From assembly GCA_021646465.1 (NCBI GenBank), contig SOET01000009.1:37552-101551 (forward strand): a DNA stretch of 64,000 nt, read 5' to 3'. This document shows, piece after piece, positions 55,052-64,000 of this stretch (its first letter is position 1; the number at the start of each line of letters is the position of its first letter). The DNA is from Candidatus Kuenenia hertensis (lineage in GTDB: Bacteria > Planctomycetota > Brocadiia > Brocadiales > Brocadiaceae). The position numbers and the translations under genes were made by a program. The notes beneath the pieces were generated by a model that saw nothing but the letters and a program-made list of their open reading frames with translations, was not told the origin of the DNA and did not search any database.

Positions 55052-55858
55052 CTACCGCTTTTTTCCAACAAGTTTTAACCTCATCATTTCTGCAAAAAGC
55101 CCTACCTCGTATTCGATTCCTTTCTGAAGATCGTTTTCCATTGCATAGTTAACACACTTCTTCATTTCTTTCAGCACCCTCGCATCACGTTCCAGCAATA
55201 TTTTGGCAATGTCAATCGTATGCTTTAAAACGTCCTTGTGGGAAACAATCTGATTAACAAGTCCCCATTCTAGGGCGGTGTCGGCCCGTATCATTTTCCC
55301 CAGAAACAACATTTCCTTGGCGCGTGCCGTCCCTATCAGTCGCGGGAGTCTTTGTGTAGCGCCCAAACCCGGAATAATTCCAAGCTCAGGTTTAGCTTCA
55401 GGCAGACTATAAAAGGATCTATCCGACGCAATACGAAGATCGCACAACATCGCCAGTTCCAATCCTGCACCAATGGTCACTCCATTTATCGCGGCAAGAA
55501 CAGGTTTCTTGCAATTTTCTATTTCAACAAATATTTCATGCGCCTTGCGAAACCTTTCGTAATTTTTTTCCGCAACCAGACCGGAAATCCAGGAACCAAA
55601 CAGTTCATCACGATCAGCTCCATCGCTAAAGACCCCGCGTAGTTTACTCGCAATTATAATGGCGCCAATCGTGTCCTCTCCCTCATATTGATCCATCTTG
55701 TCGTAAATAGCATCCAACAACCATGAACCAATAGAGTTTCTTGGAGATTTTTTCATATAAATAATTCCAATGGCCTTGCCGTTTTCCGCCTTTATTTCTT
55801 CAAATTCAATGTGGTCATAACCTGAGCTATCACCACGGTTCATTCGGATGTCTTTCAT
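55052..55858 (-). CDS. Enoyl-CoA hydratase/isomerase (crotonase) family protein
   Basis: The 268-residue product has the crotonase oxyanion loops LRGVFSDGADRDELF and AINGVTIGAGLELAMLCDLR, plus YSLPEAKPELGIIPGLGATQRLPR. Glutamates occur at both positions used in hydration (in LELAML and in LPEAKP), so hydratase activity is plausible. About 20 extra residues precede the domain. GAAGG precedes ATG 55858. It lies 104 bp downstream of the FadH-like gene on the same strand, which fits a role in acyl-CoA metabolism, though neither substrate is known. Confidence 0.9.
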   Translation of the reverse strand: MKDIRMNRGDSSGYDHIEFEEIKAENGKAIGIIYMKKSPRNSIGSWLLDAIYDKMDQYEGEDTIGAIIIASKLRGVFSDGADRDELFGSWISGLVAEKNYERFRKAHEIFVEIENCKKPVLAAINGVTIGAGLELAMLCDLRIASDRSFYSLPEAKPELGIIPGLGATQRLPRLIGTARAKEMLFLGKMIRADTALEWGLVNQIVSHKDVLKHTIDIAKILLERDARVLKEMKKCVNYAMENDLQKGIEYEVGLFAEMMRLKLVGKKR

Positions 55859-55962
55859 TTTTTAACCTTCGGTCATCCCGATAAAAAATTCTACTGGTAC
55901 AGGAACACCTGGTGTGAATGGAGAATATTCTTTAATCCTATTGTAACACCTTCAAGAAAGGT

Positions 55963-57981
55963 TTAAATCTTCAGAGCTACCTGAAACCCTTCATGTACGG
56001 CTTCCAATGCCGTGCGAACTTTAACGCAATCTCCTATGCAATAACATTCTGAAAATTTTTCTGCTACCACATTTTGCAGCTCTGTGTTTGGACGGTAGCC
56101 TACCGCTACAATTATGGTATCGGCCTTTATAAAATGCTCTTGTCCGTATTTATCATAAACTACGCCGTTGCTTGCATACCCATTATGGCTATTAACTACC
56201 TTTTTTACCTTTACTTCTGTTTCTGCATGTATCCCTGCGTCTTTCAATTCGTTAAGCATAATCCACCGGGTAGAAACGCCAAATCCACCGCCAACCTTAC
56301 GTTTCATTTCGAGTATGGTAATATTTCTGTTCCCATGAGACGTATATTCCACGGCTTCATCAGCATTAATTACTTTATGTTTCAGTAAAAAACACGCAAC
56401 CTCCGGACTCATCGCCCCCTGTTTTGCCGCATGTAAAGCAACCTCTGTTCCAACCGTTCCCCCGCCAATAATTACCACATCTTTACCCAGCGGCACATTT
56501 CCATCCAAAACACTACTGGCAAGGTAAACATTTTTCGAATCCATCCCCGGCAGATCAGGCATGATAGGCAATCCGCCTGTTGCGAGAATCAACGCATCGG
56601 GATTCTCTTTTTCTAGGGAAGCAATATCCGCCGCGGTTCCCGTATGTATCTTTACATTCAGTTTTTTTATCTGTTTTTCAAGATAGCGTATAATATTTTG
56701 AACCTCATTGCGTCCAGGGGGAATATAGGCATATTGTAATTGCCCACCGAGTGTATTTCTTTTTTCATATAAAGAGACTTTATGTCCTCTTATTGCCAAA
56801 ACACGCGCGGCTTCCATGCCTGCCGGACCGCCCCCTACCACAACGACTTTTTTTGCCTTTTCCGCCTTCGTTATTGAGTACTCACCCTCATGCCCCGCCA
56901 TGGCATTGTAAATACAGGAAACCGATTTAAAATTAAGCAGGGAATCAAAACATCCCTGATTGCAGGCAATACACATCCTTATATCATCATAACGGCCCTG
57001 TTCATATTTGTTGGGCAATTCAGGATCTACAATAAGTGGCCTCCCAATTGATACAATATCAGCGCGGTCATTATCAAGTATTTCTTCAGCCAGCGAAAGA
57101 TCGTTAATCCTCACGGAAGCAATCACCGGAACGTTGACGTGTGTCTTGATTTTCTCGGAGAAAAAAACGTAGGACATGCGGGGAATAACCATAGACATAA
57201 TAGGAATCCTGCTTTCATGCCAACCGGGAGACACATTAAACGCATCGGCCCCCGTTTGTTCCAATATCCTTGCGATTTCTATACAATCGTCAATCCTGAG
57301 CCCGTCTTCTACAAAATCATCTCCGGATAATCTGAAAATAACAGGATAATCCTTGCCTGCTTCCTCTTTTATCGCAATTAGCAATTCCTTTGCAAATCTC
57401 GTCCTGTTTTCAAGACTTCCTCCGTATTCGTCGTCACGTTTATTCGTAGCTGGCGAGAAAAACTGATTGATCAAATATCCCATACCCCCATGAAGTTCCA
57501 CAGCATCAAACCCCGATTTCTTTGCCCTGATCGTGGCACTAACATATGCGTCAATGACCTTTTTTATTTCCGGTATCGTCAGGGCGTGAGGTTCCTGCTT
57601 AATATTTCTATGTGCCAATTGTGAAGGAGCAACGGGTTTCATTTTCGTGAAAAATGATGAAGCACTTCTCCCCCCATGAAGCAATTGAGCGGCAACACAA
57701 GAACCATATTCATGAACAGCATCGGTCAGTTTTTTGAGTCCGGGGATAAATTCATCCTTGTCAAGTCCGATGATGCTCTTCCACACCTTACCGTTCATTT
57801 CAGGGTAACACCCTCCCACTACGATAAGGCCAACCCCCCCTTTTGCCCGCTCTCTATAGAAATGAATAATACGGTCATTAATACCACCATCAGAGGTAAA
57901 ACCAAGATCCATGGCAGACATGAAAAGTCTGTTTTTTATTTTCATCGGACCGATTTTTATTTCTTGAAATAATTTAGCCAT
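55963..57981 (-). CDS. FMN/FAD 2,4-dienoyl-CoA reductase-like (Old Yellow Enzyme) flavoprotein
   Basis: Start at ATG 57981 gives 672 residues, matching FadH and related enzymes. The N-terminal TIM barrel has IGPMKIKNRLFMSAM, GRSASSFF, AVELHGGMGYLINQFFSPATNKR and GGSLENRTRFAKELL. An iron-sulfur cluster motif CIACNQGC with a later SCIYNA follows, then two Rossmann parts: VVVVGGGPAGMEAARVL and VVIIGGGTVGTEVALH. Such enzymes reduce enoyl-type double bonds with NAD(P)H. The adjacent crotonase supports acyl-CoA substrates, but trimethylamine dehydrogenase-like and bile-acid-type members share the layout. Confidence 0.9.
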   Translation of the reverse strand: MAKLFQEIKIGPMKIKNRLFMSAMDLGFTSDGGINDRIIHFYRERAKGGVGLIVVGGCYPEMNGKVWKSIIGLDKDEFIPGLKKLTDAVHEYGSCVAAQLLHGGRSASSFFTKMKPVAPSQLAHRNIKQEPHALTIPEIKKVIDAYVSATIRAKKSGFDAVELHGGMGYLINQFFSPATNKRDDEYGGSLENRTRFAKELLIAIKEEAGKDYPVIFRLSGDDFVEDGLRIDDCIEIARILEQTGADAFNVSPGWHESRIPIMSMVIPRMSYVFFSEKIKTHVNVPVIASVRINDLSLAEEILDNDRADIVSIGRPLIVDPELPNKYEQGRYDDIRMCIACNQGCFDSLLNFKSVSCIYNAMAGHEGEYSITKAEKAKKVVVVGGGPAGMEAARVLAIRGHKVSLYEKRNTLGGQLQYAYIPPGRNEVQNIIRYLEKQIKKLNVKIHTGTAADIASLEKENPDALILATGGLPIMPDLPGMDSKNVYLASSVLDGNVPLGKDVVIIGGGTVGTEVALHAAKQGAMSPEVACFLLKHKVINADEAVEYTSHGNRNITILEMKRKVGGGFGVSTRWIMLNELKDAGIHAETEVKVKKVVNSHNGYASNGVVYDKYGQEHFIKADTIIVAVGYRPNTELQNVVAEKFSECYCIGDCVKVRTALEAVHEGFQVALKI

Positions 57982-58872
57982 AGTAACACGTGCTGAGTAC
58001 TTTCTGTAAATAACGTTCGAAAAATAATTAAATACCATGGCAATAAAGATAATTGCCTGGATAATTGAATGAAATGTCCCTTAAAAATTGAATACGTATA
58101 AGGGAAGAAGTTGAAACCAACAATCGTTGGCTGGTTGACATATTTCTAATCAAATAGGTAATACTCGTTTTGTGCTGACAAACCAGGCACATTTGCTCTA
58201 ATTCTTCAAATTCAGGAACGTTACGATTATAAAAATCATTTAACTTTTTGTCAAGGCAATCCGAAGAAAGGTCTTAATTTCAATTATCGAAAATAAAGTA
58301 TCAATTTAGCCGTTTGAAAAATCTAAACTCCCCCGTGCTGTCAGGAGTAGAGAGACGCATTGCAATGCGTCTCTCTACACAGCAACTCTAACTCCGTATC
58401 CAGTGGCAGGAGGAAACTCCTGCCACCACTGCAAAGGTCTAAATTTCATTTATCGAAAACAAAATGATACATGCAAAATTTGCATATGTAAACATGTAAA
58501 AAACCATGAATCCGGAGACGTGCTAATACTTTGTTTATGCTTATTTCTCCGGAACATACATTTTCCCGGAATAGGCTCTCAATATCGATAAGTACAACAT
58601 AAATAAGAAGTTAGCCACATATTTGCAAATATTGCATCAAGAATTATTTTTATTACCGGTTTCACTTGCCTTTTCTTAAAACATTTTTTAAATATTTAAC
58701 CCAACCAACTGTAAAAGAGATAGTTACACAAATTATAGAATACAATTTATGTGAAGGCATATTATTTGTTTAATCTGATATATAGCTGGTTTATAGCCGG
58801 GAAATGCCAGGGCAATGAATTTTTCTTCATTAAAACAAAAACAGATATACCTTAATAAAGAAAGAACTCATA
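57982..58872. repeat. 890-bp gap with palindromes framed by a 34-bp direct repeat
   Basis: AAAGGTCTTAATTTCAATTA (from 58267) and AAAGGTCTAAATTTCATTTA (from 58433) begin a roughly 34-bp imperfect direct repeat. It frames GTCAGGAG and GAGACGCATTGCAATGCGTCTC palindromes and a GGCAGGAG-GAAA-CTCCTGCC hairpin (about 58338-58428). No gene with a ribosome site, no tRNA and no riboswitch that I can recognise. The promoters of the flanking divergent genes should be here. Confidence 0.6.
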
Positions 58873-59268
58873 ATGAAAATCACAAAAAATAACGAAGTAA
58901 ACGAATGTAAAGTATCAGATGAATTGTTTAACATTGTCAAACTTTTTTTCACGAAAAACAGGGACTGGGATTGTCCTGTGGAAGTTTGGCGTGTATGGAT
59001 TAAAAAAGACACACAATCCTGGAACATCTTTGTCCGGTGGTTTATGAATGTTGATAAAAAGATTGATGTAAAATTGCAGGAGTTTTTTCATCAGCATGAC
59101 AACCAATTTACGACGTTTGTGGAAAACTGGGTTGCAGATGACGAACGGACGTCGTTTTATGAATTTTACGCAGAAAAGAAATGGGAAGAGGCCTTATCAA
59201 ACATCCGAAAGTCTTTCACAAGCAAATTGGAAACACCAACAATACGCAAGCATTCACCTATCGACTGA
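58873..59268 (+). CDS. Hypothetical 131-residue protein
   Basis: ATG 58873 has only a weak AAAGAAAGAA site. The product is soluble and Trp/Phe-rich: FFTKNRDWDCPVEVWRVWIK, TQSWNIFVRWFMNVDKKI, KLQEFFHQHDNQFTTFVENW, and a charged helical C-terminus. No signal or membrane segment. I do not recognise a family. It converges with cheR, 54 bp apart. The composition is like that of real genes here. Confidence 0.6.
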   Translation: MKITKNNEVNECKVSDELFNIVKLFFTKNRDWDCPVEVWRVWIKKDTQSWNIFVRWFMNVDKKIDVKLQEFFHQHDNQFTTFVENWVADDERTSFYEFYAEKKWEEALSNIRKSFTSKLETPTIRKHSPID

Positions 59269-59322
59269 AATATTCTCTGTCAACAGTGAGTTAAGAGTTT
59301 TTCTCAAGTTTTCACCATATGT

Positions 59323-60144
59323 TCAGGAAGATTTCTGATAAATACATTTCATATTTCTATAATTAGTCACCCCCCCTATCCCTTTCGGAAATATTTCATG
59401 CGCTCCTATTACAAGAAACCCTTTTGGCCGCAATTTGTCCACGATCCTTTCTAAAATTTCTTTTTGCAATTCCTTTTCAAAATAAGTGAGGACGAGGTTT
59501 CGGCACATGATCAAATCAAATTTTCCTGAAGGGGTATTTAACCGAACATCCTGACATTGAAGTTCAACATTTTCCCTGAACTCGTCTTTAAGCAGGTATT
59601 CATCATTTACCTTTATAAATCCTTCCCTGAGAAACTTTACAGGGAGTTCCTTTAAACTCCTGAATGTATAAATCCCTTTATGGGCGCGATCCAGCAAAAT
59701 ACGGTTTCGTTCAGTAGCGATTATATTTAATGATAGGTGTTGTTTCACTAAAGGAAATACCGATAGTTTCCAAATAAGTTGTAAGGTATACGGTTCCTCT
59801 CCCGAACAGCATCCAACACTCCAGCATCTAATCTCAGCGCGGTTTTCAACAAGGGACTGATTCGCCAAGAAAGGGAATAGTATCGATTCGATTACTTGAA
59901 ATACTTTCTTGTCACGATAGAACCGGGAAATGGAAATATAGCACATTGAATCCAGAATATTCCATTCTTCCTCACTTTCCTCCAAAAACTTCTGGTACTC
60001 ATGAATACCAGAAAGATTCAATTCTTTTATACGTTGTTTAATCCTCCGGCATACCTGTCTTCTTACTTTCCTGAATCCATTCCACCGGTAGTGAAGTCTT
60101 GGCAGGCACCACTGTAAGAAATTGATACCGTCATGATTATTCAT
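59323..60144 (-). CDS. CheR-type methyltransferase, stand-alone
   Basis: The 273-residue product has a helical N-domain (VRRQVCRRIKQRIKELNLSG, then CYISISRFYRDKKVFQ) and the SAM-binding motif IRCWSVGCCSGEEPYTLQL. NIIATERNRILLDRAHKGIY and FDLIMCRNLVLTYFEKELQ are further CheR landmarks. CheR methylates glutamates on chemoreceptors; no chemoreceptor, CheA or CheB gene is in the window. It may act on an unlinked chemosensory system or a different protein. It lies 25 bp downstream of the broken UPF0182 gene. Confidence 0.9.
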   Translation of the reverse strand: MNNHDGINFLQWCLPRLHYRWNGFRKVRRQVCRRIKQRIKELNLSGIHEYQKFLEESEEEWNILDSMCYISISRFYRDKKVFQVIESILFPFLANQSLVENRAEIRCWSVGCCSGEEPYTLQLIWKLSVFPLVKQHLSLNIIATERNRILLDRAHKGIYTFRSLKELPVKFLREGFIKVNDEYLLKDEFRENVELQCQDVRLNTPSGKFDLIMCRNLVLTYFEKELQKEILERIVDKLRPKGFLVIGAHEIFPKGIGGVTNYRNMKCIYQKSS

Positions 60145-60169
60145 GCATTTTTCTATAACATTACAACAA

Positions 60170-63003
60170 CTATTTTAAAAGTTGCTGCAAAGTATTCTGT
60201 AGTATTTCAAGTGCCTGTGCAGCTTCGTCAAAACGCTTCTCTCCCAATAATCTCAAATAATCTTCAAACGCCTCATTTGCCCTTCGAATGAGCGCTTGAA
60301 CGGAAACTTCCTCCTGACTGATATCCTTAAACGAAGGTATCATTGGCTCAGGTTTTGTAAAGATACCGTGCAGTGCTTCATCAAAGGTCTCTCCGTAGCT
60401 GAAATTGTCACCGTGCATGACAACCACCAGCCTTAACTCAGGATAAGCCGCAGTTTCTGCCTGCAAATAAATCGGTTCTGCATAAATCAATGTTTTATCT
60501 ACCGGTATCACCAGAACGTTACCCCGGATAACACTTGATCCCCGTTGATCCCACAAGGTTAACTGGCCGGAAAGGAAACGGTTCTGATCTATCTTCGTTT
60601 CAAACTGCTGAGGGCCTATTACCCGTTTTTCTTTTGGAAATTTGTATGCGAGAAAACGGCCATAATTGTCCATATCACACATCCCCGCTATCCACCCAAT
60701 GAGCACCTGCCTGTTCTTTGGTGTGAAGGGTAAAATAAGAACAAATTCCGGGTTAACCGTACCCGGCAAATCCCACATAATATAATATGGTTCCACCGGC
60801 TGTATCTGACCATAATACTTTTCCGTTGCGCGCACCCAGAGGTCTTCCTGGTTATAGAAAACCGTCGGATCAGTCATATGATATTTAGCATACTTCATGC
60901 CCTGAACCAGCAGCATGTCTTTCGGATACCTTACGTGTTTCAGGAGTTCAACAGGCATTTCCTCTTTCGTTTTGAACAAATTCGGGAAAATGTGGTTCCA
61001 GACACGAATGATCGGATCTTCCTGATCAAAAAGGTAAAAATCAACCGAACCGTTGAACGCATCAACCACGACCTTCACAGAATTCCGAATGTAATTTTTT
61101 CCTTCAAACTGCCATGCGGTACTGGCAGAGAGCTTTCCCATTCTCTCCTTTTCCTTATATTCTATCACTTCTCTGGAAGAATATGGCTCACTATAGGGAA
61201 AGTATTTAGAAGAAGTGTAAGCATCAATAATCCAGTACAACTTACTATTTGCCAATACAATATACGGGTCTTCATCAAATTGTAAGAAAGGGGCAAGGAT
61301 TTTTGCTCTATCAAGTACCTTGCGATGAAACATGATCCGGCTTTCTCTGGTGGGATAACCAGAAAGGAAAAAACGGGTTCCGTCAAATTTCCATCCAAAC
61401 AGGAATTTACGCCAGAGATTTGAAAGTCGAACACCGCCTTTCCCTGTATAATGAATATAGACGTTTTGATCGCCGCTGGGATAATCAAACTCTCCCTCAC
61501 TGCTGTTTACCACAACATGCGACCTGGTGATTTCTCCATAATACACTTGTGAAACTTCAACTGCCAGCTCAGGGTATTCACTTTTGGGAGGAATATCTTT
61601 GATCAGAAGATTCGGCAACCCGTCTGGGGTAAACTCACTCACTGTTGTTAATGTTATTCCATTTCCGTGAGTGTATTTAAAGAGACGATTCACAAATGTC
61701 TGGCTTTCCATCGGCAAGTTTGCAATTTCCATTTCCCTTGCAGATACCATGACTTGCCGATAGGAATTCCCGATTACGTATCTATCGTCATCTACATCCA
61801 CAAATTGGTAGTAAAGCCGGATTTCCTGAAACTGTTTGTATACCGCATCCAATGCCCGTCTGTCCCATAACCGGACATTAGAAAAAAGATTCTGTTTGGT
61901 GCGAACTATTTCCTCGGTAAAATCACCTGATACGGGGTACTCCCGCTCTTCCAGTTTATCCAGACCGAATCCCTGACGGGTAAAACGGATATTATTACAA
62001 ATGTAAGGTTTTTCAAGAGAGATCTCATTTGGTTCTACCCTTAGCCACTGAAAAAGTCCGGGAATAATTCCCAATCCCACAATCCATGTACCCACAATAA
62101 AAGCGCCAATAATCAATAATACGCAGAAGTGTGCCTTTTCTTTACGAATATTTTCCCTTTCCAGAAAACGTTTTATGCCGTTTCGAATTGGTGGGATGAA
62201 GAGTAAAATACCGAAAAACACCGTTACTATTATAATAATATGGTAAGCCGGCAAGCGTATATGCACATCCGTCCAACCGGGGCCTGTCACTGCACCCCAA
62301 CTTGAATACATGAGGTGATACCGGTTTAAATATTTCCCCCATGCAAGAATAAAAACCAATGCTGCACCACTCGTATATAACGGACAATAAAGCCTCTTTT
62401 TTGTTTTTTCATCAGTTTCCGGAAGCGTTTCGAGATTAATGAACTCCAAACTATTCTGTGTCATCCGGGGAACGTATATCGAGGCGAGAGAAGCTACAAT
62501 AGCAACGACTGCAAGTAAAAACAAAAGAACGTAGAGCCGGTCATAAAAAGGAAGAGTGAATAAGTAAAACCCAATATCCTTTCCCACGATTGGATCGTGC
62601 GTATTCGTAGAAATCCCGTTCCAATACCGTAAGATTACATCCCAGTTGGAGGGTCCCCAAATGCCGCCAACATAACCCCCCCCACCACTTTTGATCCAAG
62701 CTGCAGGTATTTTCTTTTCTTATTGATGGAACAGGTCAAAACATTGACGACAATCCCGCCAAACAGGAAACCTGCGAAAACGAATCCTATTTGGGCAAAG
62801 ACAACCATCCAAAACCGTTGTGTATATTTCAATGATTCGAACCACAACATTTCACCCCAAAAACTGAGAAACCAGAAGAATAAAATCGTAAATGCAAAGA
62901 AAACTACACCCGACAATACTTTGGTAAAACTTCGTTTCAGTATCCCGATGACGATCAATGCACCGGAAATGCCTAACAATCAGAAGAGTAAAGTACTATA
63001 CAT
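60170..63003 (-). pseudogene. UPF0182-family large membrane protein, broken by TGA and frameshift
   Basis: The natural start is ATG 63003, preceded by AAGAGGACG. Codon 8 is TGA (62982-62980); after it the frame continues LLGISGALIVIGIL and WFESLKYTQRFWMVVFAQ, the family's N-terminal helices. At an eight-G run (62676-62683) one base is missing: the frame ends as PPTGM-stop, while the other frame reads GGIWGPSNWDVILRYWNGIS into the 805-residue remainder. That starts KDIGFYLFTLPFY and carries the family's long extracytoplasmic region (GPGWTDVHIRLPAY, NYIRNSVKVVVDAFNGSVDF, MWDLPGTVNPEFVLILPFTP). Restored length is about 944 residues, as expected. Sequencing error or recoding remain possible. Confidence 0.85.
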
Positions 63004-63977
63004 GGTAACGTCCTCTTGAAATATATCGTTTGCCCATTGGATAGGAACATACTAAGGCTGGTTTGAAAACTGGTTGCAAATAATTAAGGTCAGGTTTTCC
63101 CCTGCAAAATGAAAATGTAATCAACCGCCGAAGATTTAATTCAATGTTCAGGAATTTCAATGTTGCCATAAAATATTCGGCGGGTTTGGAAACCCTCCCT
63201 ACAAATATTACCTGTCGGGTTTCTTACCTGACAAAATAAAAATGTAAAAAAATCACTGAAAACAGAAAACCTGATTGAATGTTAGAGGCTTTCAAACTTT
63301 TCTCGTCTCCCTTAATCCACCTCAATGAAAGGAACACCAACTATCCCCCGCCAGGGACGAAAGGGGCGGGCTAATATGTAAATAGTAAGCAACCGGTCGC
63401 TTAAAATAATGTATCAAGGATCCAATTAAAAAACGGGGCATTCAATACCCTTTTATTCACAAACCCTGATACTCCTTATGGAATTATAGTATCACACGTA
63501 TTTGTTCACCAAAAGTGAATAAATAAAGGATAATACTTTTGGGGCAGCCATAGAGTCACACCCATGGGATCTGAACTTGAAAAACAGAGTATGTTTAATA
63601 AGCAAACAAGAAAGAATGATCGTGCATTCTGTATTTAACAGGTTGTCCGAGAATACAATAATTCCAATCTCAGTAAAATGTCGGGTAAGAAACCCGACCA
63701 AATATTAAGGTTGCGTTTCTTGCCCGACGGATATTCTATGACAACATTAAAAATCTTGCAAGCCTAACGCTTAGTAATCATATAAGGATGGGTCAAGCGG
63801 AGCGGACCAATCAATAATGTTTTTTCTGATGGGTGCGCTAACGCTTCATCCATCCTACATCTATATACCATATCTCATTACAACAAACTTTACAACAACA
63901 CTAGTACAATGATTCCATAATAATATTGCAATATGATGCTTTTTGTGGCATATTTACCTCAAGACAAGGAGGTGAAG
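63004..63977. repeat. 974-bp gap with dispersed repeats
   Basis: Contains a degenerate TCGGGTTTCTTACCTGA (63214), CCCCGCC/GGGGCGGG inverted pair (about 63336-63369), a TCGGGTAAGAAACCCGA hairpin (63679-63698) and the second GGATGGGT element (63786-63855). A 69-residue frame at 63492-63701 runs into the hairpin and has no ribosome site, so I do not call it. Confidence 0.6.
63786..63855. repeat. GGATGGGT inverted-repeat element, copy 2
   Basis: GGATGGGTCAAGCGGAGCGG to TGCGCTAACGCTTCATCCAT: the reverse complement of the order at 30207-30283, with a T-rich centre instead of an A-rich one. It lies 120 bp before the last gene of the window. Confidence 0.72.
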
Positions 63978-64000
63978 ATGCCATTTGAAAGAAAAAGACC
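63978..64000 (+). CDS. Start of a gene cut by the window edge
   Basis: ATG 63978 has a near-perfect AAGGAGGTGA at 63966-63975. Only MPFERKR can be read, too little to identify; the basic start would suit a small nucleic-acid-binding protein, but that is a guess. Confidence 0.6.

Noticed and set aside
58480..58600. Possible c-di-GMP or other riboswitch upstream of the hypothetical gene at 58873
   Set aside because: None of the conserved core motifs of known classes could be found, and the distance to the gene is almost 300 bp.
63492..63701. A 69-residue minus-strand frame near the right edge
   Set aside because: Its start lies inside a TCGGGT hairpin repeat and there is no ribosome site or family resemblance.

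Overview
The window looks like chromosome from an anammox-type planctomycete (order Brocadiales; Kuenenia, Brocadia, Jettenia or a relative). This is an inference from gene content. The strongest clue is a complete ammonium-transporter/histidine-kinase fusion (38038-40101), a protein type described from Candidatus Kuenenia stuttgartiensis. Supporting clues are two secreted multihaem c-type proteins (one with eight CXXCH motifs), a PAS/GAF-rich signalling repertoire, DUF1573 and planctomycete-type hypothetical proteins, and low G+C. I see no rRNA, tRNA, CRISPR array, phage module or intact transposase.

Left part (1-10 kb): the C-terminal half of a TauE/SafE-like exporter; small hypothetical genes; a strong bidirectional terminator (2401-2429); a secreted Cys-rich metal-binding-like protein; a polar amino-acid ABC transporter whose binding protein and permease are one polypeptide, with an upstream flavoredoxin-like gene; bifunctional mannose-1-phosphate guanylyltransferase; and a small signalling cluster (PAS protein ending in a truncated HD-GYP-like stub, a 65-aa Cys-rich protein, a degenerate GGDEF protein).

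Middle-left (10-27 kb): one minus-strand locus. It runs from TonB-dependent receptors (three intact paralogues and one decayed copy) with an embedded alpha/beta hydrolase, to an orphan ABC_sub_bind periplasmic protein, a 1270-aa multi-PAS/GAF sensor kinase and an NtrC-type sigma54 activator. I read it as a sense-and-import system for an unknown exogenous ligand.

Middle (27-42 kb): a tandemly duplicated geranylgeranyl-reductase-family flavoprotein; a 6-phospho-3-hexuloisomerase-like SIS protein; yggT, a HAD-phytol/dolichol-kinase-like fusion, a U32 protein and a PDZ-TPR lipoprotein on the plus strand; a secreted CBM-like protein; a membrane PilZ protein followed 24 bp later by the Amt-histidine kinase; a nitroreductase and a macro-domain protein.

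Right part (42-64 kb): a glycogen/sugar-nucleotide operon (galT-glgA-histidine kinase-response regulator-glgC) with a two-component system inside it; DUF1573 plus a metallophosphatase-tetrahaem protein; a cyclase and an octahaem lipoprotein; a UDP-sugar epimerase; a crotonase and a FadH-like flavoenzyme; CheR; and a UPF0182 membrane-protein gene broken by an in-frame TGA and a frameshift in a G8 run.

The intergenic DNA is unusually rich in short palindromes and composite repeats. One roughly 170-bp element occurs three times, and comparison of the copies shows a 20-bp hairpin precisely present or absent. A 68-bp element with 24-bp inverted arms occurs twice. These repeats are the least explained structure in the window.
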